DNA from: Malaya genurostris
Taxonomy: Eukaryota > Arthropoda > Insecta > Diptera > Culicidae
Reading direction: 5' to 3'
NCBI RefSeq assembly: GCF_030247185.1
Contig: NC_080570.1
Coordinates: 77,185,840-77,249,839 of the forward strand
DNA length: 64,000 nt
Part shown: positions 56,692 to 64,000 of the stretch, piece after piece
Numbering within the stretch: the first letter of the stretch is position 1
How the letters are laid out: each line of letters starts with the position of its first letter
Translations under genes and position numbers: made by a program
The notes under the pieces: model-generated
What the model was told of the DNA's origin: nothing
The model's input: only the letters and a program-made list of their open reading frames with translations
Database searches by the model: none

Positions 56692-59600
56692 AAGATCAAC
56701 GTTAGTGATTGGTGTATTCCTGATGGAGTTGTCCTGGCCGATCCGGCATTCCACACACCTGATAAGGTGGATATGCTAATTGGAGGAGAGCTATTTTTCG
56801 ACATTATGAAGGCGAAAAGTATGGCTTTAGCTGATAATCTGCCGCAGTTGAGAGAAACCTACCTAGGATGGATCGTTGCTGGTGTCTTCAAAGAACCACA
56901 CGCCACTCATATACAACCTCAGTATTCCAACGTAGTTTCCATCGAAGAAGTCGAAACAATGATGCAACAGTTTTGGCAAATCGAGGAATTGCCCTACATT
57001 CCCAAATTATCCGTAGATGAAATTGCCTGCGAATCTCACTTCCTTTCCACATATAAACGTAATACGATAGGCAGGTTCGTGGTTCAACAGCCATTCAAAG
57101 AGTCCCTTCTCATGTTAGATGATTGTCGAGATGTAGCACTAAAGAGGTTCCTGATGTTAGAAAAAAGATTGTTGCGCAATCCTGAGCTTCAAACACAGTA
57201 TATTGATTTTATAAGAGAGTATGAACTACTTGGTCATTGTCATCAGGTTATTGAAGCAGATGATCCACCCAACCAACAGAATTTTTACATGCCGCATCAT
57301 GCCGTTTTGTGACCTTTCAACTCAAGCACGAAAAGCCGCATTGTGTTCGATGCTAGCGCTAAAGCATCCCCTTCCAATTTGGCTTTAAATGATGAACTTC
57401 TCATTGGACCTGTTGTGCAAAGTGATCTGTACTCAATTATGCTCCGCTTCCGAACTTTTAAGATCGCATTTACGGCAGATATTGCTAAGATGTACCGGCA
57501 AATTCTAATGGTGCCTAAACATCAACACTACCAGCGCATATTCTGGCGAGAAAAACCATCTCATCCGCTGCGGGTACTTGAACTTGACACGGTCACTTAC
57601 GGTACAGCGTCGGCCCCCTACCAAGCAACACGATGTCTTATGCAGCTCGCAAAAGAAGAAAAGGAGGCCTACCCAATTGCAGCAGAAATCATTAAAAACA
57701 AGGTATATATGGACGATATAATAGCGGGCGCTGATACAGTCTCCGAGGCTATCGAAGCTCAACAACAATTGAAGCAGTTACTGGCTCGTGGTTGTTTCCC
57801 CATTCATAAGTGGTGCTCAAACTCATTAGATTTTATGAATCATTTATCACTGGAAGATTGTGAGACACAAGAACCACTGAATGAATTCGGAGCAAGTAAG
57901 GTCGTCAAGGTTCTAGGTTTGCTTTGGGATCCAATCACAGATACGTTACTTCTCGCTAATCAAATCAAAAAATCTGCAAATGACGTTGTTACCAAGCGAA
58001 TAATTTACTCCGAAGTAGCCAAATATTATGACCCTCTTGGGCTATACTCACCTGCCATTGTTCTTGCCAAACTACAAGCACAACGCTTGTGGAAACATAA
58101 AACAGACTGGGATGAACCGATCGACGAAGAGTATGCCCGACAATGGTTAGAACTGCAACGATCTTTGTCAATACTCAATCAGATGCAAGTACCCAGATGT
58201 GTTGTTCATAATAATGTAATAGCTTATGAGTTGCACGGATTCTGCGACGCCTCCGCTGTAGCGTATGGCGCTTGTGCTTACATACGAAGCATATTTCACG
58301 ACGTTACGGCTAAAATGCTCTTACTGACGAGCAAGTCAAGGTTAGCTCCTCTACACGACTTATCCATTCCACGAAAGGAGTTATGCGGTTCCTTACTTCT
58401 GACACGCTTAATTAAAAAGGTAAATGCTGAACTGAAAATGCCAATAAAAGGGGTTGTGTTATGGTGTGACAGTACGATTGTATTAGCCTGGATCAGGAAA
58501 CCACTTAATGAACTCGAATTATTTGTTCGCAATCGTGTAGCTGTAATACGAAATGAAACCGATGGATGTATTTGGCAGTACATCTGTTCCGATAAGAATC
58601 CTGCGGATATAGTGTCCCGCGGCCAGATACCAGAGATGTTGGAAATAAATAAACTCTGGTGGAACGGTCCTGAATTTCTTGCTAATGCAAATTATAAGAT
58701 TTTACCAGCACCAATCGTTCCGGATGAGAATTTACCTGAAACGAAACTAGTTCTGGCCGCATCAACGAGTAAATTTGAGCCACTCCCAATCTTCTCTCGA
58801 TCTAGTAGTTTCTGTAAGGTTCAAAGAATCATTGGATATGTTTTGCGTTTTTTCGAAAATTGTCGGAAGAAATCAGTTGATCGTGTACATAGTCGCACTC
58901 TTACTGTTTCTGAGCTGCGACGCTCGAAGAAATCAATATTCAAAGTTATTCAGTTGATTCACCTGGGAGACGAAATTCAACGTGTACTTTGTAAGAAGAC
59001 TTGTAGAACGATTGGAAATCTTCATCCAATTTTACACGATGGTCTGCTTCGAGTAGGAGGCCGGCTTGATCGCTCACATTTGCCATTTGACAGCCGTCAT
59101 CCTATTATATTACCAAACAAGGATCCACTGGTGCGAGAGATGATTCGAGAAATGCACATCCAAATGCTTCACATCGGCCAAAGTGGATTAATAAGCGCTT
59201 TACGACAACGATATTGGTTATTGAAACCCCGATCTACTGTTAGACAGATTACCAGACAATGCATAAGATGTTTTCGATGCCGACCATCTGACACAACGCA
59301 ACTGATGGGTAACCTTCCATCAGTCAGAGTTGTCCCGTCTCCACCCTTTGCAATAACTGGTGTTGATTATGCAGGACCATTTTGGGTCAAACAAGGAACT
59401 CGACGACCCGCACTGGTTATAGCTTATATAGCCGTTTTTGTTTGTATGGCCACAAAGGCTATCCATCTAGAAGCAGTATCCGACCTAAGTACTGACGCTT
59501 TTCTGGCATCATTAAGGAGATTTGTTAGTCGTAGAGGATGTATTCAGCAGCTTCATTCCGACAATGCCACCAATTTCAAGGGAGGCCAGCACGAATTGCA

Positions 59601-60297
59601 TGAACTGTACAAACAGCTTCACCACCAACAAACTCTCCAGGGAATTGAAAATTTCTGTAACGTTCGAGAAATTGAGTGGCGTTTCATACCACCTGACGCC
59701 CCTGAATTTGGAGGACTCTGGGAAGCGGCAGTGAAGTCCGCTAAGACGCACCTAAAACGTATCGTGGGAAATGTTAAATTGAATTTCGAGGAGTTTTCGA
59801 CCGTACTAACGGAAATTGAAGCTGTACTAAATTCACGTCCCTTGTTCTCTGTGTCCAACGATCCTTCTGATCCGTTAGTTATTACCTCAGCACACTATTT
59901 AATTGGCCGTCCTCTCACTGCTTTGGCTGAACCGTCATTAGAAGATTTGAATGCAACTAGATTGAGTCGATGGCAGCATTTGCAGCTCATGCGTGAACAG
60001 TTTTGGCGGTCCTGGAAACGAGATTACCTTAATACACTGCAACCTCGGAAGAAAAATTTACGTACTATGTCAAACATACGGGTCGGTATGGTCGTACTGC
60101 TCCATGACAGAATGTTGCCTTCGCTTCATTGGAAACTTGGACGGGTTACAGCGGTGTATCCAGGTGAAGACGGGTTGGTGCGATCCGTTGATGTATTTGC
60201 TGATGGTTCCACTTATCGTCGCTCAATCAGCAAAATTTCTGTTTTGCCGATTGAGGACAATCATCCGGAGTTATTGCCACTACCACCTGTTGAGTGA
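56692..60297 (+). pseudogene. BEL pol: protease end, RT, RNase H, integrase
   Basis: Continues the gag-protease frame after the LINE. The end of the protease domain contains LADPAFHTPDKVDMLIGGEL. An in-frame TGA at 57310-57312 (probably from CGA) interrupts just before the RT. The RT (57343-58000) has ADIAKMYRQI, YGTASAPYQATRCL and the catalytic YMDD at about 57705-57716. The RNase H-like part includes GFCDASAVAYGACAY (58240-58285). The integrase has an H2C2 zinc region (MLHIGQSG..CIRCFRC, 59165-59285) and the D-D-E core: VDYAGPFW, LHSDNATNFKGG and PEFGGLWEAA (59350-59735). It ends with TGA at 60295-60297. Apart from the single stop it is open for almost 1200 codons. Confidence 0.9.
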
Positions 60298-60314
60298 GCT
60301 CAACGGGGGGAGGA

Positions 60315-60460
60315 TGTTCGGTACTACCGAAGTGTGCCCCCTCGACGACGAGAGAACGACACCACTGCAAACGCGAGTGTTACCAACAATATTTTTTTTT
60401 GTTTTGTATCCGGCTGAGACTTTCTTGAATAAAAACACACTTTTCCATATCTGGAGAACA
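60315..60460 (+). repeat. BEL 3' LTR, visible 5' part
   Basis: Begins TGTTCGGTACTACC immediately after the polypurine tract 60303-60314. It has an AATAAA at 60428-60433. The far end is unclear because mariner sequence starts by 60467, possibly inserted in the LTR. Confidence 0.7.
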
Positions 60461-60466
60461 GATGTA

Positions 60467-61480
60467 TTATTCAAAGTATTGTCCGTCGCTAGCGAAAACT
60501 TTCTCCCATCTTTCCGGCAATTTTCGGATCCCGGCTCGAAAAAAGGAGTCCTCTTTTGACGCTATCCATAAAGCAATCCATTTTTCCAACTCTTCGAAGG
60601 ATTGAAAATGTTGATCTGCCAGGCCGTGTGCCATCGAACGAAATAGGTGGAAGTCAGAAGGGGCGACATCTGGGGAATACAGCGTGTGGGCAAGACTTCT
60701 CATTTCAGCGTTTCCAGGTACTTTTTGACCACTTTTGCGACGTGAGGCCGAGCATTGTCGTGTTGGAGGATGACTTTGTCATGTCGCTCTTGATATTGTG
60801 CCCGCTTTTCTTTTAGCGCGCGATTAAGGCGCATCAGTTGCGTTCAGTAGCGATCTCCTGTGATAGTTTCACTTGGTTTTAAGAGCTCGTAGGAAATCAC
60901 ACCGATCTGATCCTACCAAATACAAATCATAACCTTGGCCCCGTGAATATTCGGTTTTGTCTTCGACGAAGCAGCATGCCCGGGCTTTCCCCATGATTTT
61001 CTGCGTTTAGGATTACCGTATTGAACCCACTTTTCATCACCGGTTACGATTCGATGTAAAAACCCCTTACGATTTTGTCATTGAAGTAGTTGCTCACATA
61101 CAAATAGACGGCGCTCGATGTCCCTCGGTTTCAACTCGTACGGCACCCAGTTTCCTTCTTTCTGAGTCATGCCCAGGGCCTTGAGACGTTTTGAAATGGC
61201 TTGCTGACTCACTCCCAAGGATTCGGCAAGCTCTTCTTGGGTTTGGCACGAATCTCTAATCAAGCAATGCTTCTAGTTGTTCATCTTTGAAAGTTTTTTC
61301 TCTTCCACCACCATGTTTGTCTTCGACATCGAAATCACCATTTTGAAAACGTTGAAACCACTCCCGACACGTTCTTTTACTCAGAGCAGCATCAGCGTAA
61401 GTTTCTGAAGTTTCTGAAGTTAAACTTTCCGCAAATGGCGAGAATTGGGCACATAAACAGACATTTTCGAGCGTGAATAA
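60467..61480 (-). pseudogene. Mariner transposase, mauritiana type, multiple stops
   Basis: On the minus strand the order is: SKRTCREWFQRFQNGDFDVE (about 61385-61330), a TAG near 61262, LGVSQQAISKRLKALG (61220-61170), YELKPRDIERRL, a stop near 61078, then TGDEKWVQYGNPKRRKSWGK (first Asp, about 61045-60985), a TAG after MICIW, another stop after TGDRY, HDNARPHVAKVVKKYLE (second Asp, about 60765-60715), then after a frameshift LYSPDVAPSDFHLF (third Asp, 60685-60640) and ERWEKVFASDGQYFE ending at 60467. All three catalytic Asp of DD34D are readable, but at least four stops and one shift kill it. Terminal repeats were not resolved. Confidence 0.85.
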
Positions 61481-61635
61481 TACGAAAACAAGAACAACTG
61501 TCTCTAAAACGGCGATGACAATTCGTTAGGCACTGTACACACTCACTTTAAAGGCATTATCATCTATGTATTTTGACCAGCCTCAGGCGGTATAGCCACC
61601 TATCGAAAAAGCGGCGGAAGCAAAGTTGTACACCT

Positions 61636-61975
61636 GATAATTTTTTAGTTCAATGAGAAAATTAAAGTGTTGTTTTCAACCAATATGAATGGTTGAATTG
61701 GCTTCTGCAATATGAAGCTATATGGCGAACTGTCACCAAAAAAACGTTAACACTGTTATGACTACTAGCCACTAGATGTCACAATTGAATACTACCGAAA
61801 AGAATCCCGGAGACAGTGGTTTCGGTTTAGAAATTTAAATATGAATATATCGTAACAGCAAAGTAAATTCTCAATTTCAAATAATTTAATAGTAATTTTG
61901 GATATTTTGTTGTTAAAATCAACTAGTTCAAAAACAATAATACGAAGGCACAGAGCTAATTTCGGTCGTTCCGTG
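61636..61975 (+). repeat. Right-end fragment of the GGAAAGACCGAAATTAGC TIR family
   Basis: TTTTCAACCAATATGAATGG, TGACTACTAGCCACTAGATG, GTTGTTAAAATCAACTAG and the end GCTAATTTCGGTCGTTCCGTG match 37990-38915 of the full copy in order, with internal shortening. Confidence 0.75.
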
Positions 61976-62486
61976 TTTATCTAAAAGTTCTGTTGGCTGG
62001 TGACTGATTTTATAATGTTTCCCTGTGCTGAGACATAAATTAGCAGTCAAAAGCTACAAAGTGGAATACATGTCGATTTCACAAAGATAACTTATGGCCC
62101 TTTTGCTCACATCATTTTGATTCAAATCCGACTTATTATTGAGGGAGTGTAGAGTATTTAAAATTACCGAACGTAACGACGCAAACATGGAAATACATTT
62201 GCTGTTGATTATCGTAGGCAGCTTTTATCATGTTCAATTCCTGATCATAGCTGATTTACATTCAATTGAACCTTCTGTAAATTCGGTAACTCTCACAGCA
62301 TCAACGACCAGAAACATAACATAAACTGACAAGTAATAACTAGAACAAATTATGACCGAAAGATAATATTTGTTTATACAATCTGAAATCTTCGACCATG
62401 CAATATAAATTAAAAATTAGATTTTTATGATGTGCTTTGAAAGTAAATTCCTAACAATTCTAATTGTATTGCAAGTCGAATTGATA
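61976..62486. other. foxo intron, unassigned AT-rich DNA
   Basis: No gene, bordered repeat or splice-like exon recognised. The 61-codon frame 62139-62324 has no motif. Confidence 0.35.
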
Positions 62487-62578
62487 CACTGAGGTCTCCG
62501 CGAAAAAAAAATCGTGTAACTTCGGAAAATCGCGTAAAAAGAAACCGTATTAAATAAGCGTAAAAAGAGACCCCAGTG
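62487..62578. mobile_element. 92-bp MITE
   Basis: The left end CACTGAGGTCTCCGCG and the right end ...AAAAAGAGACCCCAGTG are inverted repeats, flanked by TA (62485-62486 and 62579-62580). It lies 220 bp inside the intron from the foxo donor at 62798. Confidence 0.75.
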
Positions 62579-62798
62579 TAAATATTCGTAAAAAATAGAT
62601 GATTAACACGAGCTTTTCTATTAAAGGTCAAGTTTTCAATCTAGAATTTTGACAAACTATGATTGCTTTCCTTCACTGAAAGGAATTGAATTTTCTTCGT
62701 TCAGTATAAAAATGTCATCTTAACAAAACCGCTTCCACAAACTCGCTTAGTTGGTTACCACTTGGACACCCGATGGCCACAATTTGAAATTGACTTAC

Positions 62799-62967
62799 CG
62801 TTCTGATGCGTCGTCACCATGCCGCAAATGGTGTTGGGCGTCAATGGAGGACTAGTAGATGGCGTTCGCTGTATCACACGCGCCCCCACAAGCATTGCAT
62901 AATCTGGAGACGGTTCACTATGAGGATACGATGGCGACATTCCGGTTCCAGATGCCGGCGACATGCT
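62799..62967 (-). CDS. foxo: FOXO exon, Ser/Pro-rich region
   Basis: 169 nt between TTTCGCAG/AGCATG (acceptor) and CAGAACG/GTAAGT (donor, strong consensus). It encodes SMSPASGTGMSPSYPHSEPS and RTPSTSPPLTPNTICGM, several Ser-Pro and Thr-Pro sites in the disordered region between the forkhead and activation domains. It starts at phase 0 and ends with one base of a codon completed 22 kb away by AT of exon 40655. Several SP/TP motifs make it a candidate substrate for proline-directed kinases (family inference). Confidence 0.9.
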
Positions 62968-63058
62968 CTGCGAAAGTAGCTGATTAGTACGGGGTATGAT
63001 CTTGACGACCTAATAGTGTGTAGATAGCTAACACGGTCACCGACCAGGACGTACATAC

Positions 63059-63233
63059 CTCGCGTGTATTGTTTTGTAGCATACAAGTGCACTGTTGCAG
63101 ACGATGGATGGGGCACAGATTCTGCTGCTGTTGGAAACCGAAAGGCTGGGCCACCGTCGCGTGTAGTGAGTACGGTTGTGGTGGCTGATATGGTGGAGGT
63201 GGTTGGCTATGCAGCGTCGTTGCTTGGTTAAAC
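63059..63233 (-). CDS. foxo: FOXO exon, Pro/Gln-rich region
   Basis: 175 nt from GGAATAG/GTTTAAC (acceptor) to CGCGAG/GTATGT (donor). It encodes FNQATTLHSQPPPPYQPPQP and later PFGFQQQQNLCPIHRLQQCTCMLQNNTRE, with a Cys/His-containing segment. The PPPPYQPPQ run resembles the same region of dipteran FOXO. It starts one base into the exon to complete a Gly codon with exon 63662 and ends in phase 0, 91 bp before the next exon. Confidence 0.88.
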
Positions 63234-63661
63234 CTATTCCAAAAGTATGGCCAGGAGAGTGGAAATACATCGTGATAATAACAATTTTGATTGAGCGTCG
63301 AGGGGCGTCTCGTCGTTAATGAGATTCTCATGCAGATGTTAACTATGAATCGAATACTTTTCAATCACTACAGTTTCAAAAACTTAAAAAAATAATATTT
63401 GGTCACATGACTGAAAAGTTTCAACAAAACATGCTTCTATAAACTTTCTACTACCAATAGTTTCAAAAATGTTTTAAAAAGCTGCATGCACTCTTATGAA
63501 GCAACTAAACTTTACAAAAATATTAGTAAACTATCAACCTTCACTTAGAACTCTGTATCCCATATCCGGCATTTGAATTTCAAAATGATTGTGATGCGTT
63601 AGTCTCGCAGTTACACGATAAGGATGATTGATTAGTGATCCACAATATATGCTATACTGAC

Positions 63662-63925
63662 CCTTTGAAGAACTCAGTCTGCTGAAGGGTAAGTTCATCT
63701 GCCAATGATCCGGCTAACTGATCCAGTTGGGCCTGTCCTTGTGCGTTGAGTTCCGAATCTACCGTTTGGCCGGTTTCAGGATTATCCGCAAGTTCTGCTA
63801 GTTCCGGCGGATATGTCCATGTGGTGTCGATACCCACTATCGATGGTATCGGGCTCAGACGACCACATGAGCTCGCATTTGACGAGGCACGTTGCCGAAA
63901 ATCAGGGGACAGTTGAAAGTTACCA
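63662..63925 (-). CDS. foxo: FOXO exon with the third Akt phosphorylation site
   Basis: 264 nt. After acceptor TTATTAG it encodes GNFQLSPDFRQRASSNASSC and GRLSPIPSIVG. RQRASS fits the Akt consensus R-x-R-x-x-S and the surrounding SNAS..GRLSPI is a signature of the third Akt site of FOXO proteins, whose phosphorylation promotes 14-3-3 binding and nuclear export. The second half (ELAELADNPE..LDQLAGSLADELTLQQTEF) is acidic, Leu-rich. The donor is AAAGG/GTCAGT, weaker than the GTAAGT used elsewhere, but the phase to exon 63233 is exact. The forkhead domain and the first two Akt sites must lie beyond 64000. Confidence 0.93.
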
Positions 63926-64000
63926 CTAATAATTGTAAAATGGATAAACAGATAAATCATAAAACGAAACAAGAGAATAACCCAAAATGCTCAGCAGCAA

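Larger units (their letters stand above)
48800..60460 (+). mobile_element. BEL/Pao LTR retrotransposon, interrupted by a LINE
   Basis: gag, protease, RT, RNase H and integrase lie in the BEL/Pao order, split by I-element copy 2 (50660-56691). At the 3' end a purine tract ACGGGGGGAGGA directly precedes TGTTCGGTACTACC at 60315, the start of a 3' LTR. No matching 5' LTR was seen upstream of gag, so the element is probably 5'-truncated near 48800, at the junction with a TIR-element fragment. It is antisense to foxo. Lesions are few: an A-run slip near the gag start, one stop in pol and the LINE insertion. Confidence 0.88.
40656..62798 (-). other. foxo: 22.1-kb foxo intron filled with transposable elements
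   Basis: Donor G/GTAAGT at 62798-62793 (minus strand) and acceptor CCTCCTTTCAG at 40666-40656. The other three visible introns are 428, 91 and 86 bp. Most of the length is explained by I-element copy 1 (41322-46238), the BEL element with I-element copy 2 inside (about 48800-60460), a mariner relic (60467-61480) and MITEs. The remaining parts, 40656-41310, 46250-48755 and 61976-62486, are AT-rich without genes. Confidence 0.9.

Overview
The window is eukaryotic and reads as AT-rich mosquito (Culicidae) chromosome. A tRNA-derived SINE resembling known mosquito SINEs, several ITmD37E DNA transposons, mauritiana-type and irritans-type mariners, I-clade and BEL/Pao retroelements and many MITEs sit around spliced exons of one recognisable host gene. 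An Aedes-like culicine genome is the best guess, because of the very long repeat-filled intron; the species cannot be named from sequence alone.

The host gene is foxo, the forkhead transcription factor of the insulin/Akt pathway, on the minus strand. Five 3'-terminal coding exons are visible with consistent splice sites and phases: 63925-63662 (third Akt site), 63233-63059, 62967-62799, 40655-40534 (transactivation motif) and 40447-40238 (C-terminus and stop). The forkhead exons lie beyond the right edge. The intron between the third and fourth visible exons is 22,143 bp and is built largely from transposable elements.

Inside that intron there are two nearly identical I-clade LINE copies, both in the foxo sense. 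Copy 1 (41322-46238) is 5'-truncated and has an intact 1238-codon ORF2. Copy 2 (50660-56691) carries a long 5' region and is inserted in the gag-pol of an antisense BEL/Pao element (about 48800-60460), with an exact 12-bp target duplication. A decayed mariner follows the BEL 3' LTR. Two fragments of a TIR element bracket the composite, and a 92-bp MITE lies close to exon 62799-62967.

The left 40 kb (1-40237) is mostly repeats. It includes: an ITmD37E relic (1.05-1.86 kb); a SINE (2.6-3.0 kb); an internally deleted mariner (5150-6057); a nested set (6451-11127) in which a TIR element with 300-bp arms holds a TA-flanked TIR element and an ITmD37E copy; a chain of family-A repeat, hAT-type MITE, SINE fragment and ITmD37E (14.7-16.7 kb); tandem 265-bp arrays (19.7-23.0 and 32.2-34.2 kb), the first interrupted by a foldback-like element with a 9-bp target duplication (21511-22374); a third ITmD37E copy (25606-26904); and a family of ~155-bp 'GATCCGACTTCCGG' units. 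GC-richer, apparently unique islands (3.5-4.1, 12.8-14.7, 18.3-18.7, 28.0-28.3, 30.9-31.25, 36.6-37.1, 39.5-40.2 kb) carry no recognised gene. At 14.0-14.66 kb two splice-compatible open segments may be exons of an unidentified minus-strand gene.

No rRNA, CRISPR or intact tRNA gene was seen. All calls come from reading the sequence by eye; repeat borders given with target duplications are exact, others are approximate.
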